From an uncultured Oscillospiraceae bacterium (GTDB taxonomy: Bacteria > Bacillota > Clostridia > Oscillospirales > Oscillospiraceae), in contig CAKTXA010000003.1 in NCBI GenBank assembly GCA_934631005.1, forward strand, positions 49,880-113,879: DNA of 64,000 bases, read 5' to 3'. Both the position numbers and the translations under genes were made by a program. Every line of letters begins with the position of its first letter. Position 1 is the stretch's first letter. The notes under the pieces are model-generated. The model was given only the letters and a program-made list of their open reading frames with translations, searched no databases and was not told where the DNA came from. Of this stretch, positions 1-6,984 are shown one piece after another.

Positions 1-573
1 CTTCACCTCGATGCACGGCTTGAGCTTCAGCATATTCGCGCCCAGTGCGGCCACGGCGGAGCAGCGGCCGCCCTTGTAGAGATAGTCCAGCCGCTCCACG
101 AGGAAGCTCGCCTCCACCTTGGGCACAAGCGCGCGCACCTGCTCGGCGATCTGGGCCCCCGAGAGGCCCTGCTCCGCCAGCCGCGCCGCGGCGATGACGA
201 GCAGCCCCTGCCCGGTGCTGAGGTTCTCCGAGTCGATGACGATGACGTTCGGAAAGCTCTGCGCTGCAAGGCACGCGTTCTGATAGCACGCCGAAAAGCC
301 CGAGCCGATGGTGATCTGCAGAACAGTATCGTGATCGGGCGCGAAGCGGGAGAACATCTGCGTGTATTCGTATTCGCTCACGGCGGCGGTGCTGCACAGC
401 TTGCCGCCCGCGTCCACATGGGCAAAAATATCGGCGGGCGTGATGTCCACGCCGTCGTGGAACTCCTTGCCGTCCTTGATAACGGTCAGCGGGGTGAGGG
501 TGATGTCATATTGCCGCAGCAGCGCCGGCGTGAGGTCGCAGGTGCTGTCGGCCAGAATTTTGACGTTTGCCAT
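1..573 (-). CDS. DegV family fatty-acid-binding protein, partial
   Basis: Reads leftward from an ATG at 573 behind an AAAGGAGC ribosome site; the C-terminal part lies outside the window (191 codons present). The N-terminus KILADSTCDL, the HDGVDITPADIF stretch, the KLCSTAAVS motif and TIGSGFSACYQNA match the DegV domain 1 fold, which binds a fatty acid and presents it to fatty-acid kinase in Firmicutes. The later YLYKGGRCS segment is the usual hinge into domain 2. DegV proteins are typically about 280 residues, so roughly one third is missing. Substrate is inferred from family only. Confidence 0.93.
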   Translation of the reverse strand, partial: MANVKILADSTCDLTPALLRQYDITLTPLTVIKDGKEFHDGVDITPADIFAHVDAGGKLCSTAAVSEYEYTQMFSRFAPDHDTVLQITIGSGFSACYQNACLAAQSFPNVIVIDSENLSTGQGLLVIAAARLAEQGLSGAQIAEQVRALVPKVEASFLVERLDYLYKGGRCSAVAALGANMLKLKPCIEVK

Positions 574-602
574 ACGGTGCTCCTTTGCATCAGTTTGCAG
601 AC

Positions 603-631
603 AGTGTACCACCATTTTGCCCCACGGGCAA
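603..631 (-). promoter_or_regulatory. Sigma-A type promoter for the DegV gene
   Basis: On the minus strand a TTGCCC -35 box (631-626) is followed after 17 bases by TACACT (608-603), about 30 bases before the DegV start codon. Spacing is ideal and both boxes are near consensus. Confidence 0.55.
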
Positions 632-680
632 TGGGCAAAGCAGAAAAAAATATGCCGCCAGAGAAAAAACAACAGCAAAA

Positions 681-708
681 CGCCCCCGGACAAAACTGTC
701 CGGGGGCG
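681..708 (-). terminator. Intrinsic terminator after the small 712-882 gene
   Basis: A perfect 12-bp stem (CGCCCCCGGACA and its complement) with a 4-base loop. Read on the minus strand it is followed by TTTTGCTGTTGTTTTTT. It sits 4 bases past the stop of the small gene and upstream of the DegV promoter. Confidence 0.8.
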
Positions 709-711
709 ATC

Positions 712-882
712 TTACGGTTCCTTTTTTGGCAGAAGGGTCAGCTCCGGCTCGGGCTGGGAGATGTACAGCTCCTCGCACGCCTGCTGGGCGGCGATGAGCT
801 TTTTCTGCGCGTCCTCCAATTCCCGCAGCGCCGCCTCCGCCGCGCGCATCATCGTCAAATACATCTGCTGATAGTCGGGCAT
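712..882 (-). CDS. Small hypothetical coiled-coil protein (56 aa)
   Basis: A 56-residue protein beginning MPDYQQMYLTMM and ending PEPELTLLPKKEP. It starts at an ATG at 882 behind TTGAGGTGAT, the same SD string used by the divergent regulator gene at 981. The central part is a single Ala/Glu/Lys-rich amphipathic helix (AAEAALRELEDAQKKLIAAQQ in the DNA-encoded order, residues 14-34) suggesting a short coiled coil; the tail is Pro/Glu rich. No function recognised. A good promoter (-35 TTGCGT, -10 TATACT), a matched terminator and divergent regulators argue that it is a real gene. Confidence 0.7.
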   Translation of the reverse strand: MPDYQQMYLTMMRAAEAALRELEDAQKKLIAAQQACEELYISQPEPELTLLPKKEP

Positions 883-899
883 AGGATCACCTCAACGTC

Positions 900-928
900 A
901 GTATACAATATTTGTCGTATTTACGCAA
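900..928 (-). promoter_or_regulatory. Promoter of the small 712-882 gene
   Basis: On the minus strand TTGCGT (928-923), 17 bases, then TATACT (905-900). The -35 box is the left arm of the 26-bp palindrome at 923-948, so a protein bound there would compete with RNA polymerase. Confidence 0.6.
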
Positions 929-948
929 CTGCGTATACGCGTTTGCGT
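923..948. promoter_or_regulatory. 26-bp palindrome, candidate operator between divergent genes
   Basis: An inverted repeat with 6-bp outer arms ACGCAA/TTGCGT and a perfect 10-bp core GCGTATACGC; only two of thirteen base pairs fail. It lies between the small minus-strand gene and the two tandem HTH genes and overlaps the minus promoter. A possible plus promoter, TTGTCG at 912-917 and TATACG at 934-939 with 16 bases between, also overlaps it. Binding by one of the neighbouring HTH proteins is inferred. Confidence 0.55.
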
Positions 949-980
949 GATGAAATATACAATTTCCTTGAGGTGATGTT

Positions 981-1223
981 ATGTCAGTCAAGGATGTTGT
1001 GGCGGCGCGGATCGTGGAGCTTTGCCGCGAGCGGGGGATTCGCCCGAACGAGCTGGCGAACCGGGCGGGCGTGACGGCGTCCACGGTCTACAGCCTGCTG
1101 GACACCCGCCGTCGCGACGTTTCAGTCGTGACCGTGAAAAAGCTCTGCGACGGCCTGGAGATCACGATCGGCGAATTTTTCTCCAGCGCAGAATTCGACG
1201 CGTTGGAGCAGGAAATAGAGTAG
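981..1223 (+). CDS. Cro/C1-type HTH regulator (80 aa), first of tandem pair
   Basis: An 80-residue single-domain DNA-binding protein. The helix-turn-helix is visible as PNELANRAGVTASTVYSLLD at residues 22-41, followed by VVTVKKLCDGLEITIGEFF, the standard ending of XRE/Cro domains in Clostridia. The ATG at 981 follows TTGAGGTGAT. It is probably cotranscribed with the paralogous gene 10 bases downstream. The two share the C-terminal FDALEQEI, so they are a tandem duplication. The natural candidate target is the palindrome at 923-948, giving autoregulation; this is inferred. Confidence 0.9.
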   Translation: MSVKDVVAARIVELCRERGIRPNELANRAGVTASTVYSLLDTRRRDVSVVTVKKLCDGLEITIGEFFSSAEFDALEQEIE

Positions 1224-1233
1224 GAGAAAGCGG

Positions 1234-1476
1234 ATGGCACTGGATCAGGCGGTCAAGAATCGGATCTTACAGCTCTGCGGCGAGCGGGACATCAGCATCA
1301 ACCGGCTGGCGACGCTCAGCGCGCTGCCGCCGTCGAGCGTGAAAAATATCCTGTACGGCAAAAGTCAGAATCCGAAGCTTTTGACCATCAAGCTGATCTG
1401 CGACGGCCTCGGCATCACGCTCGGCGAGTTTTTCGGCACACCGGAATTCGACGCGCTGGAGCAGGAGATCATATAA
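1234..1476 (+). CDS. Cro/C1-type HTH regulator (80 aa), second of tandem pair
   Basis: Paralogue of the preceding gene with exactly the same length (80 residues). The recognition segment differs (RLATLSALPPSSVKNIL against ELANRAGVTASTVYSLL), while the end LICDGLGITLGEFF...FDALEQEI is conserved. The different recognition helix suggests that the two copies read different sites or form a heterodimer. AGGAGA precedes the ATG at suitable spacing. The gene ends 6 bases before a strong terminator, so the pair forms a two-gene operon. Confidence 0.9.
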   Translation: MALDQAVKNRILQLCGERDISINRLATLSALPPSSVKNILYGKSQNPKLLTIKLICDGLGITLGEFFGTPEFDALEQEII

Positions 1477-1482
1477 AAACAC

Positions 1483-1511
1483 ACGGGAGGGCAGGGCCCT
1501 CCCGTTTTTTT
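1483..1511 (+). terminator. Intrinsic terminator of the HTH pair
   Basis: Nine-bp stem ACGGGAGGG/CCCTCCCGT with a short loop, followed by seven T residues. Confidence 0.88.
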
Positions 1512-1527
1512 GCGGTTTTCTTATTTC

Positions 1528-1738
1528 GTCGTAACGTAGGGGCGGGGCTTGCCCCGCCCGCACAGCACGTCGCTGCATATTTGCAGGTACCGATGTGGCC
1601 CCGCACAAAACCGCCAAATTTGCCGTAGGGGAGGGGTTCTACCCTTCCCGTGCGGCAGGCATCTCCGCTTTCACGAAACCCATCGGCGAATTCGCAATTG
1701 CCCTACGGGAGGGGCAAGCCCCTCCCCTACATTACGAC
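1528..1738. repeat. GC-rich inverted-repeat element, copy 1 (211 bp)
   Basis: Both ends carry the same sequence in opposite orientation. The left end reads GTCGTAACGTAGGGGCGGGG then CTTGCCCC. The right end, on the minus strand, reads GTCGTAATGTAGGGGAGGGG then CTTGCCCC. A related motif, GTAGGGGAGGGGTTCTACCC, lies inside at about 1625. No gene is visible inside. The same terminal repeat bounds the element at 44125-44451. It behaves like a non-autonomous (MITE-like) dispersed repeat. The rest of the gap 1477-1871 holds only the flanking terminators and the partial copy at 1773-1800. Confidence 0.75.
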
Positions 1739-1772
1739 GAAGGGTCGAGGGTGCGGTGGTGGTCGATGGGGT

Positions 1773-1800
1773 GCGGGCGGGGTAGAACCCCGCCCCTACA
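1773..1800. repeat. Partial copy of the GC-rich repeat motif
   Basis: The string GGGCGGGGTAGAACCCCGCCCC followed by TACA is an inverted repeat of the same family as the motif near 1625 (GGGGTTCTACCC). It lies just outside copy 1 and looks like a decayed or nested end. Confidence 0.55.
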
Positions 1801-1826
1801 GATGTGCGCGGATTCCCAACAGAAGC

Positions 1827-1860
1827 AAAAGACCGCCCGCCGGGGGATCGCCGGCGGGCG
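1827..1860 (-). terminator. Intrinsic terminator of the M29 peptidase gene
   Basis: Ten-bp arms CGCCCGCCGG/CCGGCGGGCG at 1834-1843 and 1851-1860. On the minus strand the stem is followed by GTCTTTTGCTT, 11 bases beyond the stop codon. Confidence 0.75.
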
Positions 1861-1871
1861 AGAGAAGTGTA

Positions 1872-3095
1872 TTAGAATGCCCAATTGCCGCTGCGGAAGA
1901 TGGGGGTGGTCTGGCCGTTTTCGCAGAGGGCGTCGATGCTCATGTCGGCGGTGCCGATCATAAAGTCCTCGTGGACCATGGAGTCGTTGACGCCGAGCTT
2001 GCGGCATTCGTCGAGCGTCTTGTCGGCGTAGCCGCGGATGGTATCGGCAAAGCCCATGCCGAGCGCAAGGTGGCAGGCGGCGTTTTCATCGAACAGCGTG
2101 TTGTAGAACAGCAGCCCGGAGTTCTGGATGGGGGAGTCGTAGGGCACGAGCGCGCACTCGCCGAGATAGGCGCTGCCCTCGTCCATGTTGATGAGCTTCG
2201 TGAGCAGGCTCTCGTTCTGATCGGCGTGCCACTCCACGGCCTTGCCGCCAGCAAACCGGATCCAGAAGCCCTCGATGAGCTGGCCCTGATACGACAGCGG
2301 CTTGGACGCATACACGATGCCCTCCGCCTTGCCGCGCATGGGGGAGATGAAGCACTCCTCCGACGGGATATTGGGGTTAAAGTAGATGTTCTGCAGGCTG
2401 TATTCGCCGCCGCCCTTGAACTCCGCCTCGGGGATCATGCCCACGCGCAGATCGGTGCCGTTGGACGCGGTGTAGTGCAGCTCACGGATGCCGAGACCGT
2501 TGAGATAATTGCAGCGCGCGAGCAGGTCGGCGTTGTGCCGCTCCCACGCGGCGACGGGGTCGTCATCCACGCGGCTGGTCTGCAAGATCGCCTCCCACAG
2601 CCTTTCGATCGCCTGACTCACGCGCAGCTCGGGGAAGAGCTTTTTTGCCCACGCCGCGCCCGGCACGGCGGCGATGCACCACTGATATTTGTTCTCGATC
2701 TGGTCGCGGTAGCCCTTGATGAGGGGATACAGCTTCTGCTGCGCCTTGGCCAGCTTTTCCTGGTCGATGCCCGCAAGGCCGTCCGGGTCCTCCGAGAGCA
2801 GGTAAATGCGGCAGGGGATCGTTTTCACGTAGTGCTGCCAGCGCATATCCTCATAGTCGTCCAGCGAGCCGAGCGTGGCCAGGCTGCGGTAGCGGACGTG
2901 GACCTTTTGCAGCGGCTGATAGCTCCAGTCGACCACGACCTTCTTCGCCTTGCGCTTATAGCACTCCTCCACGACCATTTTTACAAATTCGGGCTGGTCG
3001 AGGTCGGCGCTGATAAAGACCTCCTGCCCCTTCTGCACATTGACGCCGCAGCACGCGATGAGCTGCGCATATTTCCGAAGTACGGTTTTTTTCAT
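1872..3095 (-). CDS. Aminopeptidase, M29 family (AmpS/PepS-like)
   Basis: A 407-residue cytoplasmic metallo-aminopeptidase that would release N-terminal residues from peptides. The ATG at 3095 (MKKTVLRKYAQLI) is chosen because AGGAGG lies 8 bases upstream; an in-frame extension to 3131 has no SD. The N-terminal half is the Rossmann-like domain (KGQEVFISADLDQPEF). The C-terminal half carries the family metal ligands: Glu in AYLGECALV, His in NAACHLALG, and His/Asp in MVHEDFMIGTADMSIDA. Length fits the family (about 410). Monocistronic, convergent with nothing on its right side, divergent from the M18 gene: two peptidases from different clans transcribed back to back. Confidence 0.92.
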   Translation of the reverse strand: MKKTVLRKYAQLIACCGVNVQKGQEVFISADLDQPEFVKMVVEECYKRKAKKVVVDWSYQPLQKVHVRYRSLATLGSLDDYEDMRWQHYVKTIPCRIYLLSEDPDGLAGIDQEKLAKAQQKLYPLIKGYRDQIENKYQWCIAAVPGAAWAKKLFPELRVSQAIERLWEAILQTSRVDDDPVAAWERHNADLLARCNYLNGLGIRELHYTASNGTDLRVGMIPEAEFKGGGEYSLQNIYFNPNIPSEECFISPMRGKAEGIVYASKPLSYQGQLIEGFWIRFAGGKAVEWHADQNESLLTKLINMDEGSAYLGECALVPYDSPIQNSGLLFYNTLFDENAACHLALGMGFADTIRGYADKTLDECRKLGVNDSMVHEDFMIGTADMSIDALCENGQTTPIFRSGNWAF

Positions 3096-3163
3096 GGATC
3101 CTGCCTCCTGTATCACAAGTATCGCTAGCATACCACATTTTGCTGGATTTGAAAACCCGAAAG

Positions 3164-3192
3164 TTGATTTGCCGCCGCCTTTGTGGTAGGAT
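3164..3192 (+). promoter_or_regulatory. Promoter of the M18 aminopeptidase gene
   Basis: TTGATT (3164-3169), 17 bases, TAGGAT (3187-3192). The transcript would begin near an imperfect inverted repeat at 3203-3231 (ACCGCGGGACA with TGTCCGCGGT), a small hairpin just upstream of the SD GAGGGAGAGG. Confidence 0.6.
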
Positions 3193-3249
3193 ACGGGAAA
3201 GGTGACCGCGGGACAGATTGTCCGCGGTTACAGAGGGAGAGGATCTGCT

Positions 3250-4557
3250 ATGAAAAATGCTCTGACCGACCGGATGCTGAAATTTATCACCGAAAGCCCG
3301 TGCAGCTATTTTGCCGTGCGCAGCGCCGCGCGGCGGCTGGATGAGGCGGGCTTTGAGCGGCTTCTGGAATCGCAGCCGTGGCGTCTTGCGCCCGGCGGGC
3401 GGTATTACACCACGCGCGGCGGCTCCACGCTCATCGCCTTCACGCTGCCAAAAACCGGCCTGCCGGGCTTTATGATCACCGCGAGCCACACGGACTCGCC
3501 CGCCTTTAAGCTCAAGCAGAACCCGCACCTGCCGGGCGAGGCGTATGTGCGCCTGAACACGGAAAAATACGGCGGGATGCTGTTTTCCAGCTGGCTCGAC
3601 CGGCCGCTGGAGATCGCGGGCCGTGTGCTGGTGCGCACGGCGGACGGCGGCGTGGCACAGCGGCTCGTGGAGCTGCCGGACTGCCCACTCATCATCCCGA
3701 ACGTGGCCATCCACATGAACCGCGCCGCGAACGAGGGCGTGAAGCTGCAGGCGAACATCGACCTGCCGCCCCTCTTCGCTCCGGGCGGCGAGCCTGCGTC
3801 CGTCCTGACGCTGGCCGCGCAGGCGGCGGGCGCGGCGGAGGAAGATGTGCTGGGGCACGATCTGCTGCTCTGCAACCGCCAGCCGGGGGCGTATCTCGGC
3901 GCGGGCGCGCCGTGGATCGGCTCGCCGCGGCTGGACGATCTGGAGTGCGTGTTCGCGTGCCTGGAGGGCTTTTTGACCGCGCCGGAGAGTGAGAGCGCGC
4001 AGGTCTGCTGCCTGTTTGACAACGAGGAGGTCGGCAGCCAGACGCGGCAGGGCGCGGCGTCTACGGTGCTGCGCGACGCGCTGCGGCGCATCTGCGAGGT
4101 GCTCGGCCTTGGCGAGACGGACTACTGCCGCGCCGTGGCGGCGAGCTTCCTGCTCTCCGCCGACAACGCCCACGCGCTGCACCCGAACCATCCGGAGTAT
4201 GCCGACGGCGAAAACTGCCCGGTGATGAACGGCGGCGTGGTCGTAAAGTTCAACGCCGCGCAGCACTACACCACCGACGGCGAGTCGGCGGCGCTGCTGG
4301 AGAGCGTCTGCCGCGGCGCGCACGTCCCCACGCAGGTGTACGCCAACCGCTCGGACCTTGCGGGCGGCTCCACACTGGGGAACATCGCGGGCACGCAGGT
4401 GTCGCTGCACAGCGCGGACGTGGGTCTTGCGCAGCTGGCGATGCACTCGGCCTTTGAGACCGCCGGGGCGGACGACCCGGCGCATCTGGTGAACCTCTCC
4501 CGTGCGCTGTACAGCCGCACACTGCGGCAGACAGAGAACGGTGATTGGTATATCTGA
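3250..4557 (+). CDS. M18 family aminopeptidase (aspartyl aminopeptidase-like)
   Basis: A 435-residue dizinc aminopeptidase preferring acidic N-terminal residues in the family. The start is the ATG at 3250, behind GAGGGAGAGGAT; a GTG 48 bases upstream lies too close to the promoter. Metal and catalytic motifs are in order: ITASHTDSPAFKLK (His/Asp ligand), SPRLDDLECVF, LFDNEEVGSQT (Glu base and ligand), and the C-terminal VVKFNAAQHYTTD and LAGGSTLGNI with its late His ligands. Length matches PepA/ApeB-type M18 enzymes. Single gene with its own promoter and a shared terminator. Confidence 0.94.
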   Translation: MKNALTDRMLKFITESPCSYFAVRSAARRLDEAGFERLLESQPWRLAPGGRYYTTRGGSTLIAFTLPKTGLPGFMITASHTDSPAFKLKQNPHLPGEAYVRLNTEKYGGMLFSSWLDRPLEIAGRVLVRTADGGVAQRLVELPDCPLIIPNVAIHMNRAANEGVKLQANIDLPPLFAPGGEPASVLTLAAQAAGAAEEDVLGHDLLLCNRQPGAYLGAGAPWIGSPRLDDLECVFACLEGFLTAPESESAQVCCLFDNEEVGSQTRQGAASTVLRDALRRICEVLGLGETDYCRAVAASFLLSADNAHALHPNHPEYADGENCPVMNGGVVVKFNAAQHYTTDGESAALLESVCRGAHVPTQVYANRSDLAGGSTLGNIAGTQVSLHSADVGLAQLAMHSAFETAGADDPAHLVNLSRALYSRTLRQTENGDWYI

Positions 4558-4566
4558 GAACGCAAA

Positions 4567-4596
4567 AAAGGGCGCAGGCCGAAGCCTGCGCCCTTT
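4567..4596. terminator. Bidirectional terminator between M18 and plsY genes
   Basis: Thirteen-bp arms (AAAGGGCGCAGGC and complement) around a 4-base loop. Reading plus it ends in CCCTTTGTGT; reading minus it ends in six T residues. It serves the convergent genes on both sides. Confidence 0.85.
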
Positions 4597-4601
4597 GTGT
4601 G

Positions 4602-5204
4602 CTATTTTGTGGGTCGTGTGCCGAAGGAGAATTTCGGCTCTGTCCCGGCGATGAGGCGGGCAATGTTGCCGCGGTGCATCACAGTCACGAGCACGAAGGT
4701 AAAGATCGCAAGAACAAGCCTTGGCGTCGAGACCGACAGGATGAGGGAGCTGACCGGAATGGCCGCCGCCGCGCAGAGTGACGCCAGCGAGGCAAAGCGG
4801 AACAGCACTGCCGCCAGCAGATACACCGCCAGCGCGATGGCCAGCACGCGCCAGTCGATCAGCAGCGCGACCGCCGCGCCGGTGGCCACGGCCTTGCCGC
4901 CGCGGAAGTGGAAATACAGCGGGAAGCAGTGCCCCAGCATACACGTCATGCCGCCCACGCACATCCCGAGCTCGCCTGCAAGCGCGCGGGTGAGCAGCAT
5001 GGCGATCAGACACTTGAGAAAATCGCCGCCCAGCGTCAAAAGCCCCGCGCCGATGCCGAATACACGCGCGGTGTTGGCCGCACCAGCGTTGCCGCTGCCG
5101 CTTTTGCGCACATCGCGGCGGAAAAAATATTTGGAAATGAGGATGGACGCGCTGAACGAACCGAGCAAATAGCCCAGAACGGCGCATAGGATATATCGCA
5201 GCAG
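4602..5204 (-). CDS. plsY: Glycerol-3-phosphate acyltransferase PlsY
   Basis: Integral membrane enzyme that moves the acyl group from acyl-phosphate to glycerol-3-phosphate, the first step of phospholipid synthesis with PlsX. Family motifs are clear: GYLLGSFSASILISK, KSGSGNAGAANTARVFG (the SGNxGxTNxxR loop), LGHCFPLYFHFRGGKAVAT (GHxxPxxxxFxGGKG) and GTEPKF near the end. The start is unusual. The best promoter puts transcription near 5230, and the only SD (AAGGAG, 5219-5214) is followed by CTG at 5204 with no in-frame ATG, GTG or TTG before the first membrane helix. A CTG start giving 200 residues, a normal PlsY length, is proposed. Confidence 0.88.
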   Translation of the reverse strand: MLRYILCAVLGYLLGSFSASILISKYFFRRDVRKSGSGNAGAANTARVFGIGAGLLTLGGDFLKCLIAMLLTRALAGELGMCVGGMTCMLGHCFPLYFHFRGGKAVATGAAVALLIDWRVLAIALAVYLLAAVLFRFASLASLCAAAAIPVSSLILSVSTPRLVLAIFTFVLVTVMHRGNIARLIAGTEPKFSFGTRPTK

Positions 5205-5236
5205 ACAGACCCACTCCTTTATGCGGTAGTTTGACC

Positions 5237-5265
5237 AGTATATCACCTGTACGCGCCGCTTGCAA
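5237..5265 (-). promoter_or_regulatory. Promoter of plsY
   Basis: Minus strand TTGCAA (5265-5260), 17 bases, TATACT (5242-5237). It excludes the in-frame GTG at 5246 and ATG at 5270 as translation starts because both lie upstream of the expected transcription start. Confidence 0.65.
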
Positions 5266-5295
5266 GCCATTTTATCCGGCACGGCGGGAAAAGAA

Positions 5296-5324
5296 TTGAC
5301 AAGCCGCGACAGATTTCTTATAAT
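5296..5324 (+). promoter_or_regulatory. Consensus sigma-A promoter
   Basis: TTGACA (5296-5301), 17 bases, TATAAT (5319-5324): a perfect match in both boxes and in spacing, 45 bases before the phosphoribosyltransferase start. Confidence 0.9.
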
Positions 5325-5368
5325 ATACATACTATGCCGCCCTGCGGCAAAAAGGGAGAAGAAATGAC

Positions 5369-5926
5369 ATGAAGCATGAAATGAAGATCGCGGGACTCAC
5401 ACGGCAGCTTCCGCTGTGCAAGGTGGCGGATGATCTTTATATCGGTGCGTTTATTATGTTCGGCGACGCGGAGATCACCGTCGCCTGTGCCAAGGAGCTG
5501 CTGGCGCGCGCGCCGAAGGACTACGACTATCTGCTCACGGCCGAGGCCAAGAGCATTCCGCTCATCCACGAAATGGCCCGCCAGAGCGGCGCGAGCACCT
5601 ATTTTGTGGCCCGCAAGGGCATGAAGGTCTATCTGACCGACCCCATCCACGTGAAGGTGCACTCCATCACCACCCAGCGCGAGCAGGAGCTGTTTTTGGG
5701 CGGCGAGGACGCCGAGAAGATCCGCGGCAAGAAAATTTTGATCGTGGACGACGTCATCTCCACCGGGGAATCGCTGCACGCGATGGAGCAGCTCGTCGAG
5801 CAGGCGGGCGGCACGGTCGTCGGGCGCATGGCGGTGCTTGCCGAGGGCGCGGCGCAGCAGCGCGACGACATCATCTACCTCGAGGGCCTGCCGGTCTTTA
5901 ACCCGGATGGCACCGTGAAGGCATAA
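5369..5926 (+). CDS. Phosphoribosyltransferase family protein (adenine PRTase-like)
   Basis: A 185-residue type I phosphoribosyltransferase. The PRPP-binding loop is ILIVDDVISTGES at about residues 121-133. The N-terminal part (YLLTAEAKSIPLIHEMARQSG) resembles the adenine/xanthine PRTase subgroup, where the Glu-Ala-Lys segment lines the active site. Family members convert a purine base and PRPP to a nucleotide; the exact base cannot be read from sequence. The ATG at 5369 follows GGGAGAAG. An earlier ATG at 5364 stops at once. Monocistronic behind a perfect consensus promoter, so high expression is likely. Confidence 0.85.
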   Translation: MKHEMKIAGLTRQLPLCKVADDLYIGAFIMFGDAEITVACAKELLARAPKDYDYLLTAEAKSIPLIHEMARQSGASTYFVARKGMKVYLTDPIHVKVHSITTQREQELFLGGEDAEKIRGKKILIVDDVISTGESLHAMEQLVEQAGGTVVGRMAVLAEGAAQQRDDIIYLEGLPVFNPDGTVKA

Positions 5927-5938
5927 GCGTACATACCG

Positions 5939-5970
5939 AAACCGGCGGCAGAAAACTGCCGCCGGTTTTT
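5939..5970 (+). terminator. Intrinsic terminator of the PRTase gene
   Basis: Twelve-bp stem AAACCGGCGGCA/TGCCGCCGGTTT with a 6-base loop, followed by T residues. Confidence 0.9.
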
Positions 5971-5974
5971 CTGC

Positions 5975-6003
5975 GTGACAACGGCGGCGGGATGTGCTAG
6001 AAT
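5975..6003 (+). promoter_or_regulatory. Promoter of the HTH-TPR gene
   Basis: GTGACA (5975-5980), 17 bases, TAGAAT (5998-6003), immediately after the preceding terminator and about 33 bases before the start codon. Confidence 0.6.
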
Positions 6004-6035
6004 GGGGTAAATCACATTTCCCTATGGAGGACGCA

Positions 6036-6920
6036 ATGACACTGGGGCAGAAGATCCGGCAGACGCGGCTGGCCCGCGGGCTGACGCAGAAGGAGCTGGC
6101 GGGTGAGCAGATCACGCGCAATATGCTCTCACAGATCGAGCACGACGCGGCGCAGCCGTCGATGCGGACGCTGGAATATCTGGCGGCGATGCTGAACGTG
6201 GACGCCGGGTGGTTGCTGAGCGCCGCGCCGGACGGCGGCGCGGCGGATACGCTGGCGCGCGCACGGGCGCTTTTGCGCGAGGAGCAGTGGCAGGCGTGTC
6301 TGGAGTTGCTGCGCGAGGGCGCGGCGCAGGCGGGCGACGAGGCGCTGCTCATTTTATCGCGCGCGGCGATGCGGCTTGCTTGGGCGCATCTGGCGCAGGA
6401 GGACTATGACGGCGCGCTGGCGCTCTGCGGCGAAGCACTCGAATATGACGCGCGTGGGCTGTATACCGACGCGGCGCTGCGCTGCGCGGGGCTGGAGCTG
6501 CGCACACGTGCGGCGCTGGCGCGGCGGCAGGACGCGGGCGAGCAGGCGGAACGCTACCGGCGGCAGCACCTGCAGCAGCAGGCGGAGGCGCGGTACCATC
6601 TGGTCATGGCGCGGTATCATCTGGCGCAGGAGCACGTGCAGGCGGCGGAAAAGGAGATCTGGTCGATCGGCGAGCTGCCGGAGGCGCAGCAGATGGAGTA
6701 TCTGCTGCTGCGCGGCCGCATCGCGCTGCGCAAGGAGCAGTTTGAAAACGCGCTGCTGTATCTCCAGCAGGCGGAGCAGTCCGGCGGCACGCCGCGGTAT
6801 CTGCTGCGCGAGCTGTATGAAAGTCTGGAGCAGTGCTGCAAGGAGCGTGAGGATTTTAAGGACGCGTATGAATACGCTACCCGTCTGAGAGCGCTGAGCG
6901 AGTCCAAACAGACTTTATGA
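6036..6920 (+). CDS. XRE-family regulator with C-terminal TPR-like repeats
   Basis: A 294-residue protein. Residues 1-60 form a Cro/C1 helix-turn-helix (LGQKIRQTRLARGLTQKELA, then ITRNMLSQIEHDAAQPSMRT). The rest is helical with Ala/Leu/Glu/Gln-rich tetratricopeptide-like hairpins. This layout recalls Rgg/PlcR/PrgX-type and clostridial SpoIIE-era HTH-TPR regulators that sense peptides or protein partners; the ligand is unknown here. The ATG at 6036 is chosen because GGAGG lies 5 bases upstream. No adjacent small peptide gene was recognised. Monocistronic. Confidence 0.85.
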   Translation: MTLGQKIRQTRLARGLTQKELAGEQITRNMLSQIEHDAAQPSMRTLEYLAAMLNVDAGWLLSAAPDGGAADTLARARALLREEQWQACLELLREGAAQAGDEALLILSRAAMRLAWAHLAQEDYDGALALCGEALEYDARGLYTDAALRCAGLELRTRAALARRQDAGEQAERYRRQHLQQQAEARYHLVMARYHLAQEHVQAAEKEIWSIGELPEAQQMEYLLLRGRIALRKEQFENALLYLQQAEQSGGTPRYLLRELYESLEQCCKEREDFKDAYEYATRLRALSESKQTL

Positions 6921-6935
6921 AATGAAAGTAAAACG

Positions 6936-6963
6936 CCCCGGTTTCCGTTTGTGGAAACCGGGG
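6936..6963. terminator. Bidirectional terminator between HTH-TPR and TPM genes
   Basis: Perfect 11-bp stem CCCCGGTTTCC/GGAAACCGGGG with a 6-base loop. T-rich bases follow on both strands (GATTTTCTG plus, GTTTTAC minus). Confidence 0.8.
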
Positions 6964-6984
6964 TGATTTTCTGTTTGCCGAGCC

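Noticed and set aside
1650..3128. Long open frame on the plus strand opposite the M29 peptidase gene (and similar ones opposite the telA operon at 7201-9261 and rpoB at 60879-63992)
   Set aside because: Antisense to clearly recognised genes, no SD, low-complexity Arg/Ala/His/Gly composition; these are GC-rich shadow frames.
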